A stretch of 64,000 nucleotides of DNA from Geobacillus sp. 46C-IIa (GTDB lineage: Bacteria > Bacillota > Bacilli > Bacillales > Anoxybacillaceae), in assembly GCF_014679505.1 (NCBI RefSeq), contig NZ_CP061474.1, positions 1,456,001 through 1,520,000 of the forward strand. The letters are read 5' to 3'. The notes under the pieces are model-generated. The model saw only the letters and a list, made by a program, of their open reading frames with translations, ran no database searches and had not been told where the DNA came from. Position numbers and translations under genes: made by a program. Below are positions 1 to 10,178 of this stretch, piece by piece; positions within the stretch are counted from its first letter, which is position 1, and the number at the start of each line of letters is the position of its first letter.

Positions 1-634
1 CACACATGGAGATCTTGGGGCGCATATTATCGACCTGGTCCGTTTCTTAGTCGGAGAATTCCGCGAAGTTGTCGGCATGATGGAGACGTTTATTAAAAAA
101 CGGCCGCTTGGAGATATGGATATCCATTTAAAAGGGCGCGTTGAAGGAACGGCATGGGGAGAAGTGGATGTTGATGATGCCTCTGCCTTCTTGGCCCGTT
201 TTGAAAACGGGGCTTTAGGAGTGTTTGAAGTCAGCCGTTTTAGCAGAGGAAATCGGGCAGGCAACCGTTTTGAAATTAATGGGGAACGCGGCTCGATCCG
301 TTGGGACATGGAAAATATGAATAACCTTCAAGTGTACCTCGAAGACGATGAGCGCGGACTGCAAGGATTCCGGACGATCAACTGCACAGAGGTGGAGCAT
401 CCGTATGCCTCGGCTTATTGGCCGGCTGGGCACATTATTGGCTATGAACATACATTTATTAACTTGTTGGTGGAAATGATGAATGGCATTGCCGGCGGGT
501 ACAGCCCTTCGCCGAACTTCGAAGACGGCGTTCGCAATCAAGCCGTGCTTGAGGCGGTGGAACGGTCGGTGCAAACTGGGGGATGGGTAAGCATTTCTGA
601 AGTGCTACCGTCAGTGCAAGTGCAATCGCGTTGA
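1..634 (+). CDS. Gfo/Idh/MocA-family dehydrogenase, C-terminal part (5' end outside window)
   Basis: The open frame runs from base 2 to the TGA at 632-634, so the gene begins before the window. The first visible residues (THGDLGAHIIDLVRFLVG) carry the D-x-G-x-H-x-x-D signature of the catalytic C-terminal domain of NAD(P)-dependent sugar and inositol dehydrogenases. The rest has the beta-sheet pattern of that domain (GALGVFEVSRF, NRFEINGERGSIRWD). The Rossmann domain is missing because of the window edge. It lies 55 bases before a second dehydrogenase of the same superfamily and at the head of an inositol operon, so oxidation of an inositol isomer or a derived sugar is the natural inference. 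Substrate and cofactor cannot be read from this fragment. Confidence 0.85.
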   Translation, partial: THGDLGAHIIDLVRFLVGEFREVVGMMETFIKKRPLGDMDIHLKGRVEGTAWGEVDVDDASAFLARFENGALGVFEVSRFSRGNRAGNRFEINGERGSIRWDMENMNNLQVYLEDDERGLQGFRTINCTEVEHPYASAYWPAGHIIGYEHTFINLLVEMMNGIAGGYSPSPNFEDGVRNQAVLEAVERSVQTGGWVSISEVLPSVQVQSR

Positions 635-689
635 TGAAATACGACGATTTAGAAAGCGGTTACATTAAGCAAAGAAAGGTGTGTGGATC

Positions 690-1715
690 ATGACCGTTCG
701 TTGTGCAGTTCTCGGGCTAGGGCGCCTTGGACACCACCATGCGAAAAACCTGGCGACTCACCAAGTAAGCGGTGCTAAACTGGTGAGTGTGGTCGACCCT
801 CTTGGAGAAAGAGCGGAGCAGTTTGCGCGGGAATATGGGATTGAGCGATGGACCAAGAACCCGGATGATGTATTCGAGGATCCGACAATTGATGCCGTCG
901 TGATCGTAACCCCGACGAGCACTCATGCAGAGATGATTGCAAAAGCAGCCAAAAACGGCAAAGCGATCTTCGTCGAGAAACCGCTTACCCAAAGTTTAGA
1001 GGAAGCCGATGACATCATTCAAACGATTCAGGAGACGGGTGTCATTTGTCAAGTCGGCTTTATGAGACGGTTTGATCCTGCTTATGCCGAGGCGAAGAGA
1101 AGAATTGAAGCGGGGGATATTGGCAAACCAATCTACTTTAAAGGGATTACAAGAGATGCTGGTTCACCTCCGGCTGAGTTTATTCAACATAGCGGCCGCG
1201 TATTTTTGGACGTTTCGATTCATGACTATGATATTGCCCGTTACTTAATGGGGGCAGAAATTACGTCTGTTTCCGCTCATGGAAGAGTACTGTTGCATTC
1301 ATTTATGAAAGAGTTTAAAGATGTGGATCAGGCAATTACGTATGTTCATTTTGACTCTGGCGCAGCTGGGGATATCGAGGCAAGCCGGAACTCACCATAC
1401 GGGCACGATATTCGTACAGAAATTATCGGCACAGAAGGCTCCTTGTTTATTGGCACTCTTCGCAATCAAAATGTCACATTGTTGAATGCCAAAGGAAGCA
1501 CATACGAAATCATCCCTGATTTCCAAACGCGATTCAACGATGCGTACCGTTTAGAGCTTGTCCACTTTATCGAATGCGTTCAAAACCGGCAAACACCAAA
1601 AGTAACTGAAATTGACGGAAAAGTGAACCTAAAAATTGCCATTGCGGCGACCGAGTCGTTTGACAGCGGAAAAACAGTATGGCTCGAAGGGCATGTAGCT
1701 GAGCAAACACGCTAG
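690..1715 (+). CDS. iolG: inositol 2-dehydrogenase (IolG/IolX type, Gfo/Idh/MocA family)
   Basis: 341 aa. Likely NAD-dependent oxidation of an inositol to 2-keto-inositol (inosose), the first step of inositol catabolism, in the cytoplasm. The N-terminus has the Rossmann glycine motif (VLGLGRLGHHHAKNL), followed by the EKPL motif with the catalytic lysine near residue 97 and the D-x-x-x-H-D-x-D motif (LDVSIHDYDIARYL). The sequence VGFMRRFDPAY is typical of inositol dehydrogenases. I chose ATG 690 because AAAGAAAGGTG ends about 8 bases before it; the GTG at 681 lies inside that site. The neighbours iolI, D, E, B, C, A, J support the role. Whether the preferred substrate is myo- or scyllo-inositol is open, so the symbol is tentative. 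Confidence 0.75.
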   Translation: MTVRCAVLGLGRLGHHHAKNLATHQVSGAKLVSVVDPLGERAEQFAREYGIERWTKNPDDVFEDPTIDAVVIVTPTSTHAEMIAKAAKNGKAIFVEKPLTQSLEEADDIIQTIQETGVICQVGFMRRFDPAYAEAKRRIEAGDIGKPIYFKGITRDAGSPPAEFIQHSGRVFLDVSIHDYDIARYLMGAEITSVSAHGRVLLHSFMKEFKDVDQAITYVHFDSGAAGDIEASRNSPYGHDIRTEIIGTEGSLFIGTLRNQNVTLLNAKGSTYEIIPDFQTRFNDAYRLELVHFIECVQNRQTPKVTEIDGKVNLKIAIAATESFDSGKTVWLEGHVAEQTR

Positions 1716-1765
1716 TCGAAGGCAGCGAGTCCACTTTGGCTTCGTTTGTCATAGAACATGGTTCG

Positions 1766-1807
1766 TAGCGGCTTTCGCTCCCTATTGAGTGGCGAGAAAG
1801 GCCGCTA
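1766..1807 (+). other. stem-loop between dehydrogenase and binding-protein genes
   Basis: TAGCGGC (1766-1772) pairs with GCCGCTA (1801-1807), and TTTC/GAAA extends the stem inward. No T-run follows, so this is more likely an mRNA-stability or processing element than a terminator. Confidence 0.4.
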
Positions 1808-1857
1808 TGGACAAGGAAGTTTTAAAGAAACTAAGGGGACAAGGGGGCAAAAGGAAG

Positions 1858-2826
1858 ATGAAAGGTCGAATGAAATGGATTTCATTGGTCGTATTGCTGT
1901 TTAGTTTTTCGTTGCTTTTTGGCTGCAACAAACAACAAGAAACAGCCCAATCAGGGGACAAACCAGGAAAAATTGTCATTGGCGCGGCCCTTCCAGATTT
2001 TGATGACAAATGGCTGAGTTACTTGCAAGACGGAATGAAGGAATATGCCAAAACGCAAAAAGATGTGGAAGTCATTTACGTCGATGCGATGAATGACGCA
2101 AACAAGCAATTGTCTCAAGTGGAAAACTTTGTTCAACAAAAAGTGGATGCCATTGTATTGATTCCTGTCGATACGGTTTCGGCGCCGCAAATGGTGGAAA
2201 AAGCGAATCAAGCGAACATTCCAATCGTGGTTGTAAACCGTATTTTTGACGGGGTAGACAAGGCAACAGCCTATGTTGGTTCTGAATCGATCAAAGCTGG
2301 CATCATGCAAATGGAAGAAGTGGCGAAAATTTTAGGAGGCAAAGGAAACATCGCCATTATCAACGGCCAAATGGGTCAGGAAGCACAAATCAAGCGGACA
2401 GAAGGAAATAAGCAAGTGATAAAAAAATATCCGGGGATGAAAGTCGTTCTAGAAGGAACAGCAGAATGGGATCGTGCAAAGGGAATGGCGCTGATGGAAA
2501 ACTGGTTGCAGTCTGGCAAAAAAATTGATGCTGTTGTCTCTAACAATGATGAAATGGCCATCGGTGCGATTATGGCACTGGAGGCTGCTGGAAAGTTAAA
2601 TGATGTTGTTGTAGCAGGAGTTGATGCGACGCCGGATGCTCTTGAATATGTTAAACAAGGAAAATTAAAAGTCACCGTCTATCAAAACGCGAAAGGCCAA
2701 GGACAAGCTGGATTAGAGACGGCTATTAAAGCGGCAAAAGGAGAAAAAGTAGAGAAATACAATTGGATTCCGTATGAGCTGGTTACGAAAGAGAATGTCG
2801 ATGAGTACATCAAAAAGTGGCAATGA
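1858..2826 (+). CDS. sugar/inositol ABC transporter substrate-binding lipoprotein (CUT2 type)
   Basis: 322 aa. A lipid-anchored binding protein outside the membrane that captures the substrate for the importer encoded next. The N-terminus has a basic start, a hydrophobic stretch and a lipobox (SLLFGC) with the modified cysteine near residue 20. The mature part has the two-lobed periplasmic-binding-protein fold of the RbsB/LacI type (IVIGAALPDFDDKW, DAIVLIPVDT, VVSNNDEMAIGA, VAGVDATPDAL). ATG 1858 follows a GGGGGC and an AAGGAAG; ATG 1870 with GAAAGGT is an alternative. The open frame reaches upstream to 1789, but that part lacks signal-peptide character. The operon context points to inositol; the sequence alone does not prove it. 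Confidence 0.85.
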   Translation: MKGRMKWISLVVLLFSFSLLFGCNKQQETAQSGDKPGKIVIGAALPDFDDKWLSYLQDGMKEYAKTQKDVEVIYVDAMNDANKQLSQVENFVQQKVDAIVLIPVDTVSAPQMVEKANQANIPIVVVNRIFDGVDKATAYVGSESIKAGIMQMEEVAKILGGKGNIAIINGQMGQEAQIKRTEGNKQVIKKYPGMKVVLEGTAEWDRAKGMALMENWLQSGKKIDAVVSNNDEMAIGAIMALEAAGKLNDVVVAGVDATPDALEYVKQGKLKVTVYQNAKGQGQAGLETAIKAAKGEKVEKYNWIPYELVTKENVDEYIKKWQ

Positions 2827-2843
2827 GAAAAGAAGAATGAAAA

Positions 2844-2876
2844 GGAAGGATGCTGTCGCGTTGCTGACATCCTTCC
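2844..2876 (+). other. intra-operon stem-loop after binding-protein gene
   Basis: GGAAGGATG (2844-2852) is a perfect inverted repeat of CATCCTTCC (2868-2876) with a 15-base loop. It starts 17 bases after the stop codon and has no T-tract. It probably protects the 3' end of the binding-protein message or partly ends transcription, giving more binding protein than ATPase and permease. Confidence 0.6.
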
Positions 2877-3002
2877 TAACATTCACTTTTCCTTTGTGAA
2901 ACTAGCCTACCTAAGCTCATAGAACGGCCGACGTTATAAAGCCGCGGGGCAACCATCCGCTTTGATAAAAGGGGCAATCTATAGCGAAAAGGCGGGGTAC
3001 GA

Positions 3003-4514
3003 ATGAGCAACAATTATGTATTGGAAATGATCGATATTACAAAAGAGTTTCCTGGAGTAAAGGCTTTGGATCGGGTGCAGCTGAGAGTAAAAAGAGGAAC
3101 TGTACATGCGCTGATGGGGGAAAATGGAGCGGGGAAGTCTACCTTAATGAAGATCCTGATCGGCATTTACACGCCTGATCAAGGCAAGATCATGTTCGAT
3201 GGGGAAGAGCTGAAAGTCTCCACGATTAAACAAGCGCTCGATAAAGGCATTTCGATGATTCATCAAGAGTTGAGCCCGGTTCCGAACATGACGGTGGCGG
3301 AAAATATTTTTCTCGGCAGAGAACCGAGTTATCCGTTCGTGGGTTGGGTCAAAATGAAGGAACTCATTAAAAAGACGAGACAACTATTTGAACAGCTTGA
3401 GATCGATATTGACCCCAATGCGAAGATGGCGGATTTGAGCATTGCCAATATGCAGATGGTGGAAATTGCGAAAGCGATCTCTTACAATTCGAAGCTGATC
3501 ATTATGGATGAACCGACGTCGGCCATTACGGAGAAAGAGGTTCATCACCTTTTCCACATCATTCGCTCTTTGAAAAAAGAGGGCGTATCCATTATTTATA
3601 TTACTCATAAGATGGATGAACTCGAACAAATCACCGATGAGGTGACCGTGCTGAGGGACGGGAAGTACATCGGGACGAAGTCGAGCCATCAAATTTCAAG
3701 GGATGAACTCATTCAAATGATGGTCGGAAGGGAATTGAATCAAATTTTCCATAAGCCAAAGATTCCGATCGGAGAAGTGGCGTTGTCGGTCAAAGGGTTG
3801 ACGAAAAAAGGGAAATTTCATGATGTGAGCTTTGAAGTACGGAAAGGGGAAATAGTCGGGTTTGCTGGGTTGATGGGGTCTGGAAGAACAGAAGTATTAG
3901 AAAGCGTTTTTGGCGTTGCCAAACCGGACGCGGGAGACATTTATGTTCACGGAAAAAAGGTTGCGATTCGCTCGGCACGGGACGCGATTCGATATGGGAT
4001 GGGCCTGTTGACGGAAGACCGAAAACTGACAGGGCTGTTTTTACCGTTGTCTGTCGAGGACAACATGATCACGGTTACGGTCAACCAGTATACGAAGGCA
4101 GGTTTTTTGCAGCAACGAAAAATCCGCGAAGACTGTCAAAGGCTAGCCGAACAGCTTGCGATTAAAACGCCGAGTTTGCAACAGTTGATCAAATATTTAA
4201 GCGGGGGCAATCAGCAAAAAGCGCTCATTGCCCGATGGCTGCTTCACAATCCGGATATTTTGTTTCTCGATGAACCGACGAGGGGAATTGATGTAGGGGC
4301 GAAGGCGGAAATTTACAATTTGATTTTTGATCTCGCCAAGAGGGGAAAAGCGATCGTCGTAGTTTCTTCGGAAATGCCGGAAATATTGGGATTGAGCGAC
4401 CGGATTATCGTTATGCATGAAGGAAGAAAAACAGGAGAGCTGACAAGGGAAGAAGCAACCCAAGAGCGGATTATGCAGCTGGCAACGGGCCAGTTGATCG
4501 AGGCGAAGCGATAA
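3003..4514 (+). CDS. CUT2-type sugar ABC transporter ATP-binding protein (tandem ATPase)
   Basis: 503 aa, the usual length for RbsA/XylG-like proteins with two fused ABC domains. Domain 1 has a Walker A (GENGAGKST) and Walker B ([11 protein letters not shown]). Domain 2 has a degenerate Walker A (GLMGSGRTE), a canonical signature (LSGGNQQK) and Walker B ([10 protein letters not shown]). In domain 1 the signature is degenerate (LSIANMQM), as is common in this family. It powers the importer with the binding protein upstream and the permease 14 bases downstream. The start ATG 3003 follows GGCGGGG at 2991-2997. Probable substrate is an inositol, by context. Confidence 0.9.
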   Translation: MSNNYVLEMIDITKEFPGVKALDRVQLRVKRGTVHALMGENGAGKSTLMKILIGIYTPDQGKIMFDGEELKVSTIKQALDKGISMIHQELSPVPNMTVAENIFLGREPSYPFVGWVKMKELIKKTRQLFEQLEIDIDPNAKMADLSIANMQMVEIAKAISYNSKLIIMDEPTSAITEKEVHHLFHIIRSLKKEGVSIIYITHKMDELEQITDEVTVLRDGKYIGTKSSHQISRDELIQMMVGRELNQIFHKPKIPIGEVALSVKGLTKKGKFHDVSFEVRKGEIVGFAGLMGSGRTEVLESVFGVAKPDAGDIYVHGKKVAIRSARDAIRYGMGLLTEDRKLTGLFLPLSVEDNMITVTVNQYTKAGFLQQRKIREDCQRLAEQLAIKTPSLQQLIKYLSGGNQQKALIARWLLHNPDILFLDEPTRGIDVGAKAEIYNLIFDLAKRGKAIVVVSSEMPEILGLSDRIIVMHEGRKTGELTREEATQERIMQLATGQLIEAKR

Positions 4515-4534
4515 AGAGCAAGGGGGGAATGGGT

Positions 4535-5539
4535 ATGGAAAGCCAAGTTTCTGTTACGAACAAACAGGGGAAGGCAGGGATTTCTTCGACGGCCACGTCG
4601 AAGGACAAATTGTATCGATTTTTAAACCGATATGGCATGTTGGTGATTCTGATAGCACTCGTCATTTTGATGTCCATTCTTTCGCCGACATTTTTTACAA
4701 CCGGCAACTTATTAAATATTGTTCGGCAAATGTCGGTGGTAGGCATTGTCGCGATTGGCGTCACGATCGTCATTATTACGACTGGGATCGATTTGTCATC
4801 AGGTTCCGTGATTGCTCTTGTGTCTGTAGTTACGGCTAGCCTTGCTCATCCGGATACGTATCCAGTCGTTGTCCCCATTTTGGTTGGTCTTGGATTAGGG
4901 CTCCTGACGGGTGTGATCAACGGGACGATTATTTCGAAGGCGAAAATTGCTCCCTTTATTGTGACACTGGGAATGATGACAGCAGCGAGAGGTGCGGCGC
5001 TGCTATTCAGCGATGGGAGACCAATCGGGAACTTGTCGCCCTCGTTTTTATGGATTGGGCAAGGAGATGTTGTGGGAATCCCGGTCCCGATTCTCATCTT
5101 TGCGCTTGTGGGGGTCATTTCCTACATTCTCTTAAATAAAACGAAGTTTGGCAAATACGTGTATGCAATTGGCGGAAATGAACAGGCGGCCATAATTGCC
5201 GGAGTCAATGTCGATAAATATAAGATTTTCGTTTACGCATATGCCGGACTATTGTCAGGGCTGGCTGGACTCATCTTGACCTCGCGTATTTCCTCGGGGC
5301 AGCCGACGGCCGGGGTCATGTATGAACTCGATGCCATCGCCGCTGCGGTCATTGGCGGCACGAGCCTTGCCGGTGGAATTGGGACGATCGGTGGCACGAT
5401 TGTCGGTGCGCTCATTATCGGGGTGATGAATAACGGTCTCGACTTGTTGAATGTTTCACCATACTGGCAACAAATTCTCAAAGGCGTCATTATTACAATG
5501 GCCGTGTTCATCGATTCTCGTAAAAACCGAAAATCATAG
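4535..5539 (+). CDS. CUT2-type sugar ABC transporter permease
   Basis: 334 aa integral membrane protein of the RbsC/XylH family. It has about ten hydrophobic segments and the family motif region [14 protein letters not shown], then [23 protein letters not shown] near the C-terminus. It forms the membrane channel of the presumed inositol importer. ATG 4535 is preferred over ATG 4529 because AGGGGGG (4521-4527) is about 7 bases from 4535 and almost touches 4529. It is followed 15 bases later by iolI, so transport and catabolism are transcribed together. Confidence 0.88.
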   Translation: MESQVSVTNKQGKAGISSTATSKDKLYRFLNRYGMLVILIALVILMSILSPTFFTTGNLLNIVRQMSVVGIVAIGVTIVIITTGIDLSSGSVIALVSVVTASLAHPDTYPVVVPILVGLGLGLLTGVINGTIISKAKIAPFIVTLGMMTAARGAALLFSDGRPIGNLSPSFLWIGQGDVVGIPVPILIFALVGVISYILLNKTKFGKYVYAIGGNEQAAIIAGVNVDKYKIFVYAYAGLLSGLAGLILTSRISSGQPTAGVMYELDAIAAAVIGGTSLAGGIGTIGGTIVGALIIGVMNNGLDLLNVSPYWQQILKGVIITMAVFIDSRKNRKS

Positions 5540-5554
5540 GGTTGGAGGAAAATG

Positions 5555-6397
5555 ATGAAATTTGTGTTTAATGAGGCGACGACGTTAAAAAATTCTACAT
5601 TAAAGAATGACTTAGAACTATGTGAAAAATATGGTTATGACGGCATTGAAATTCGGCTTGATAAGTTGAAAGAATTTCTCGCTTCCTATACGGTTGACGA
5701 CTTGAAACAATTCTTTGCTTTTCATCGTTTGAAACCGTATGCCTTCAATGCGCTGGAGTTTATCACGTTCCGCGATGAGGAAGGATTCGGCCAAATCCGT
5801 CGCGATCTGCAGTTTTTGTGCGAAGTTGGCCAACAAATTGGCTGCCAAACAGTGATTGCGGTTCCGACGTTTGATGTCGGTGATTATACGAAGTCGGAAA
5901 TCAAAACGGAAACCGTTCGCGTGCTGCAGGAGTTAGCAGAGTTAAGCGAGCCGTACGGCGTAAAAATCGCCCTCGAGTTTTGTGGATATCCGAATTGTTC
6001 CATCAACACGTTCGCGCAGGCGTATGAGATTGTCAAAGCGGTGGGCAACAGTCGAGTGGGCCTTGTTCTGGACTGCTTCCATTTTCACGCCATGAACTCC
6101 CGACTCGAAGACTTGCAGGCGGCAGATCCAACAGATATTTTCGTCTTTCATATTGATGATTGTGAAGATTTGCCGGTCGGAGCGTTACGCGATCACCATC
6201 GAGTGTGGCCGGGGGACGGGGTGATTGACTTGGATGGCATTTTACGTACGCTCCAGGCCATTGGCTACAATGACATGGCTTCCATTGAGTTATTTCGGCC
6301 TGAGTACTGGCACTGGGATGCAGAAACGACGATTCAGACCGGAAAGATAAAAATGGAGAACATTCTCCGCCAGTATTTTGATATTGAACAAGTTTGA
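5555..6397 (+). CDS. iolI: 2-keto-myo-inositol isomerase (inosose isomerase)
   Basis: 280 aa TIM-barrel protein of the sugar-phosphate isomerase/epimerase superfamily. The start (MKFVFNEATTLKNSTLKNDL) and the segments EPYGVKIALEF, GLVLDCFHFHAM and SVELFRPEYW match what I recall of Bacillus subtilis IolI, with the metal-binding Glu, Asp, His and Glu positions present. IolI interconverts 2-keto-myo-inositol and 1-keto-D-chiro-inositol. ATG 5555 is chosen over 5552 because GGAGG (5544-5548) is then 6 bases away. Confidence 0.88.
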   Translation: MKFVFNEATTLKNSTLKNDLELCEKYGYDGIEIRLDKLKEFLASYTVDDLKQFFAFHRLKPYAFNALEFITFRDEEGFGQIRRDLQFLCEVGQQIGCQTVIAVPTFDVGDYTKSEIKTETVRVLQELAELSEPYGVKIALEFCGYPNCSINTFAQAYEIVKAVGNSRVGLVLDCFHFHAMNSRLEDLQAADPTDIFVFHIDDCEDLPVGALRDHHRVWPGDGVIDLDGILRTLQAIGYNDMASIELFRPEYWHWDAETTIQTGKIKMENILRQYFDIEQV

Positions 6398-6418
6398 ACA
6401 TCTACCGGAGGGAAAACG

Positions 6419-8353
6419 ATGAATACGATCCGCCTAACAACTGCCCAAGCGTTAATCAAGTTTTTAAACCAGCAGTACGTGGAGTTCGATGGCCATGTAC
6501 AGAAGTTTGTCAAGGGCATTTTTACGATTTTCGGACATGGCAATGTGCTTGGCCTTGGCCAAGCGCTTGAGGAAGATCCTGGAGAGCTCGAAGTGTACCA
6601 AGGGCGCAATGAACAAGGAATGGCGCATGCGGCAATTGCCTTTGCAAAACAAAAACACCGACGGCAAATCATGGTATGCACGTCGTCTGTTGGCCCTGGG
6701 GCGGCAAATATGGTGACAGCAGCGGCGACAGCTTCGGCGAACCACATTCCGGTGCTATTGCTTCCGGGAGATACGTTCGCGACAAGACAGCCTGATCCGG
6801 TGCTTCAACAAATTGAGCACTGGCACGATTTGACCATTTCCACAAACGATGCGTTCCGCGCCGTTAGCAAATATTGGGATCGCATCAGCCGGCCCGAGCA
6901 GCTGATGTCGGCCATGATTCAGGCCATGCGGGTGTTGACTGATCCTGCTAACACCGGTGCGGTCACCATTGCCTTGCCTCAAGATGTGCAAGGAGAAGCG
7001 TACGACTTTCCGGAACACTTTTTCCAAAAACGGATTCACCGCATTGAACGCCCCATTCCGACGAAAGCGGTGATTCGGGAGGCGGTGGAACTCATTCGCG
7101 GAAAGAAAAAACCAATCATCATTTGCGGCGGCGGTGTCCGTTATTCAGAAGCGGCGGAAGAATTGAAACAGTTTGCTGAGAAATTCCACATTCCTTATGG
7201 GGAAACGCAAGCCGGCAAAAGCGCGATAGAAAGTACCCATCGGTATAATCTTGGGGGAATTGGCGTTACCGGCAATCTTGCCGCCAATACGATCGCAAAG
7301 GAAGCCGATTTGGTCATTGGAATTGGCACCCGTTACACTGATTTTACGACAGGTTCAAAACAGCTTTTCCAACATCCTGAAGTGGAATTTTTGACAATTA
7401 ACATTTCGGCCTTTGACGCTTGCAAATTGGATGCCGTCCGCGTCGTGGCCGATGCGAAATTCGCTCTTCTCACCTTAACCGAGGAGTTGGAGCACATCGG
7501 GTATCGATCCGGTTATACGAATGAAATAGACGTCGCGAAAAAGGCGTGGGAAGAAGAGCTGAACCGGCTGCATCACGTCCGCTATCGCCAGCCGGGATTT
7601 CAGCCGGAGGTGGCCGGCCAGCTTGATGAATTTCTGTCTGAATACTCAGAGTTTTTTGGTTCCATGTTGACGCAAACGGAAGTCATTGGCGTGGTTAACG
7701 AGTGGATCGATGACGACGCCATTATCATCGGCGCGGCAGGTAGCCTGCCGGGAGATTTGCAGCGCATGTGGGTGGCGCGCCGGCCGAATACGTATCACAT
7801 GGAGTATGGATATTCGTGCATGGGGTATGAGATTTCCGGTGCGCTCGGCGTAAAAATGGCGGAGCCAGATAAAGAAGTGTACGCCATGGTCGGCGATGGT
7901 AGCTACTTAATGCTTCACTCAGAGCTCGTGACGAGTATTCAAGAGAAGAAAAAGATCAATGTTCTTCTATTTGATAATGCCGGATTTGGTTGCATTAACA
8001 ACTTGCAAATGGGTCATGGGATGGGCAGTTTCGCCACCGAATTCCGCTACCGCAACGGAGAAACTGGGCGCTTAGACGGGAGCTTGATTCCGATTGACTT
8101 TGCGCAAAGCGCGGCTGGTTACGGGGCGAAAACGTATAAAGTGCACACGCTCGAGCAATTAAAAGAAGCGCTCGAAGATGCCAAACAACAATCGGTGTCG
8201 ACATTGATCGATATTAAGGTGCTTCCAAAAACGATGACCCATGATTATGAGTCATGGTGGCATGTTGGGGTGGCGGAAGTATCCCGGAACCCAAAAATTG
8301 CGGAGGCATACAAGCGGAAAGAACAACAATTGCAAAGGGCAAGAAAATATTGA
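6419..8353 (+). CDS. iolD: 3D-(3,5/4)-trihydroxycyclohexane-1,2-dione hydrolase (acylhydrolase)
   Basis: 644 aa thiamine-diphosphate enzyme that opens the ring of the trihydroxycyclohexanedione to 5-deoxy-glucuronate. Three domains are visible. The N-terminal pyrimidine-binding domain has the catalytic glutamate region ([13 protein letters not shown]). The central domain contains [13 protein letters not shown]. The C-terminal ThDP domain has the GDGSY...N motif ([25 protein letters not shown]). Length and motifs agree with IolD. RBS GGAGGG lies 8 bases before ATG 6419, and 21 bases separate it from iolI. Confidence 0.93.
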   Translation: MNTIRLTTAQALIKFLNQQYVEFDGHVQKFVKGIFTIFGHGNVLGLGQALEEDPGELEVYQGRNEQGMAHAAIAFAKQKHRRQIMVCTSSVGPGAANMVTAAATASANHIPVLLLPGDTFATRQPDPVLQQIEHWHDLTISTNDAFRAVSKYWDRISRPEQLMSAMIQAMRVLTDPANTGAVTIALPQDVQGEAYDFPEHFFQKRIHRIERPIPTKAVIREAVELIRGKKKPIIICGGGVRYSEAAEELKQFAEKFHIPYGETQAGKSAIESTHRYNLGGIGVTGNLAANTIAKEADLVIGIGTRYTDFTTGSKQLFQHPEVEFLTINISAFDACKLDAVRVVADAKFALLTLTEELEHIGYRSGYTNEIDVAKKAWEEELNRLHHVRYRQPGFQPEVAGQLDEFLSEYSEFFGSMLTQTEVIGVVNEWIDDDAIIIGAAGSLPGDLQRMWVARRPNTYHMEYGYSCMGYEISGALGVKMAEPDKEVYAMVGDGSYLMLHSELVTSIQEKKKINVLLFDNAGFGCINNLQMGHGMGSFATEFRYRNGETGRLDGSLIPIDFAQSAAGYGAKTYKVHTLEQLKEALEDAKQQSVSTLIDIKVLPKTMTHDYESWWHVGVAEVSRNPKIAEAYKRKEQQLQRARKY

Positions 8354-8371
8354 ACAACTGGAGTGAGAGAG

Positions 8372-9298
8372 ATGGAAAAAACGGTTAATCCTTTTCGTAT
8401 CGGTATTGCGCCGATCAGCTGGGTCAATGATGATATCCCGGGATTGGGCGACCATTACACACAAGATCAAGTGTTATCCGAAATGGCGGAGCTTGGGTAT
8501 GTTGCAACGGAAATGGGGCGCCTCTTTTCCCAAGATCCCCCGTCATTGAGGGCAAAACTGAACCAATATGGCATTGAGCTCGCCAGCAAATTCATCGGCG
8601 TGCTCTTTTCAGACCGTTCTCGTCTTGAAGAGGAACTCAAGACGTTCCGGTCTTGGGCGGAATATTTGCACGATATGGGATGCAAGTATGCGATTGTCTG
8701 CGAGATGGGGGGGTCAATGCACTGGGATCCGCGCCGGGTGCCAGAAGAAAAAACGATTCAACGGCTCACGGATTCCGAATGGGAGTCCCTTGTTGACGGA
8801 TTGCATCGCGCCGCGCATATATGCCAAGAGCTAGGAATGAAACTTGTTTACCACTTTCACGCGGGAACAGTCGTCGAAACGGCGGAAGAGATCGATCGCT
8901 TAATGGAGTTGACGGATCCGAATCTTGTCCATCTCTTGTATGACACAGGGCATGCGTTATATGGCGGATATGATCCGGCTGAACTGTTGCATCGGTATGC
9001 GGATCGCATTCAATACGTTCATTTGAAAGACGTAAGGCGCGATGTGCTCGAGCTGGTGAGACGGGAACAACTCGACTTTCGCACGGCGGTGTTGCGTGGC
9101 ATGTTTACGGTTCCTGGAGATGGATGCATTGACTTTGTTCCGATTTTTGCCAAATTGATTGAGATGGACTATAACGGCTGGATCATCGTCGAAGCAGAAC
9201 AGGACCCGGCTGTGGCGCACCCGTACACGTACGCCAAAATGGCCAAAGAATATATTGACCGCCTTGTTCATCATCTCTTGGCGGCCCAAAAGCGGTAA
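8372..9298 (+). CDS. iolE: 2-keto-myo-inositol (inosose) dehydratase
   Basis: 308 aa TIM-barrel enzyme that dehydrates 2-keto-myo-inositol to the trihydroxycyclohexanedione used by IolD. The N-terminus (GIAPISWVNDDIPGLGDHY) is characteristic of IolE. Metal-ligand regions are YHFHAGTVVET, LLYDTGHALYGG, YVHLKDVR and IIVEAEQDP. ATG 8372 follows GGAG (8360-8363); the in-frame GTG at 8363 overlaps that site and is rejected. The gene sits between iolD and iolB with short gaps, as expected for one message. Confidence 0.92.
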   Translation: MEKTVNPFRIGIAPISWVNDDIPGLGDHYTQDQVLSEMAELGYVATEMGRLFSQDPPSLRAKLNQYGIELASKFIGVLFSDRSRLEEELKTFRSWAEYLHDMGCKYAIVCEMGGSMHWDPRRVPEEKTIQRLTDSEWESLVDGLHRAAHICQELGMKLVYHFHAGTVVETAEEIDRLMELTDPNLVHLLYDTGHALYGGYDPAELLHRYADRIQYVHLKDVRRDVLELVRREQLDFRTAVLRGMFTVPGDGCIDFVPIFAKLIEMDYNGWIIVEAEQDPAVAHPYTYAKMAKEYIDRLVHHLLAAQKR

Positions 9299-9316
9299 GG
9301 GGGGGAGGATGAAACG

Positions 9317-10141
9317 ATGAGCCGACTGGTCATACCAAGCCATTCGCCGAATGAAGAGGGGAACGTCGTCCGCGTAACGCCGGAATCGGCGGGGTGGGAG
9401 TATGTTGGATTTGAAGTGTATGCGTTAACAAAAGGACAAACATTGCGAAAAGAGACGATGGATCAGGAAGCCTGCCTTGTTCTTCTCAAAGGGAAAGCCA
9501 ATATACACACGAGACATGAACGGTGGGAAAATATTGGACTGAGAATGGATATTTTTGAGAAGATTCCGCCATACTCTGTCTATGTCCCGTCCAATGATGT
9601 TTATGAAGTGCAAGCAGTGACTGATTTGGAGTTGGCCGTTTGTTTAGCGCCAGGGAAAGGAACGTATCCAGCCCGTTTGATTCCGCCAGGCGAAGTAGGA
9701 GTTGAAATACGGGGAGCAGAAAATATTGAACGGCGGGTGCATAACATTCTTCCGGAGTCTAAACCGGCTGACAGCTTGCTTGTCGTTGAGGTATTTACGC
9801 CGGAAGGAAACTGGTCGAGTTACCCACCGCATAAACATGACCAAAACAATTTGCCGTATGAATCCTATTTAGAAGAAACGTATTATCATCGAATCCATCC
9901 GGACCACGGTTTTATGGTACAACGGATCTACACCGATGACCGTTCGATTGATGAAACGATGGTCGTGAAAAACGGAGATGTTGTTTTGGTGCCGAAAGGT
10001 TATCACCCGGTTTCCGCTCCCCCAGGTTATGAGGGGTATTACTTAAACGTCATGGCCGGACCCGTACGGACGTGGAAGTTCCATAATGACCCGGACCATG
10101 AGTGGGTGATGAAAAGCAAGCTCGCGGCCAAACAGAAGTAG
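9317..10141 (+). CDS. iolB: 5-deoxy-glucuronate isomerase
   Basis: 274 aa, the usual length for IolB. It isomerises 5-deoxy-glucuronate to 2-deoxy-5-keto-gluconate. It is a bicupin; the second half carries the metal-binding His/Glu set (SSYPPHKHD, YLEETYYHR, VPKGYHPVSAPPGYEGYYLNV). RBS GGGGGAGG is 8 bases before ATG 9317. Confidence 0.93.
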   Translation: MSRLVIPSHSPNEEGNVVRVTPESAGWEYVGFEVYALTKGQTLRKETMDQEACLVLLKGKANIHTRHERWENIGLRMDIFEKIPPYSVYVPSNDVYEVQAVTDLELAVCLAPGKGTYPARLIPPGEVGVEIRGAENIERRVHNILPESKPADSLLVVEVFTPEGNWSSYPPHKHDQNNLPYESYLEETYYHRIHPDHGFMVQRIYTDDRSIDETMVVKNGDVVLVPKGYHPVSAPPGYEGYYLNVMAGPVRTWKFHNDPDHEWVMKSKLAAKQK

Positions 10142-10178
10142 AAACGATCCAAAAAGATGACAGGAAAGAGGCGGTTCG

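Noticed and set aside
1789..1857. Longer start for the inositol-type binding protein
   Set aside because: The added residues are hydrophilic and would bury the lipoprotein signal; they also overlap the upstream hairpin.
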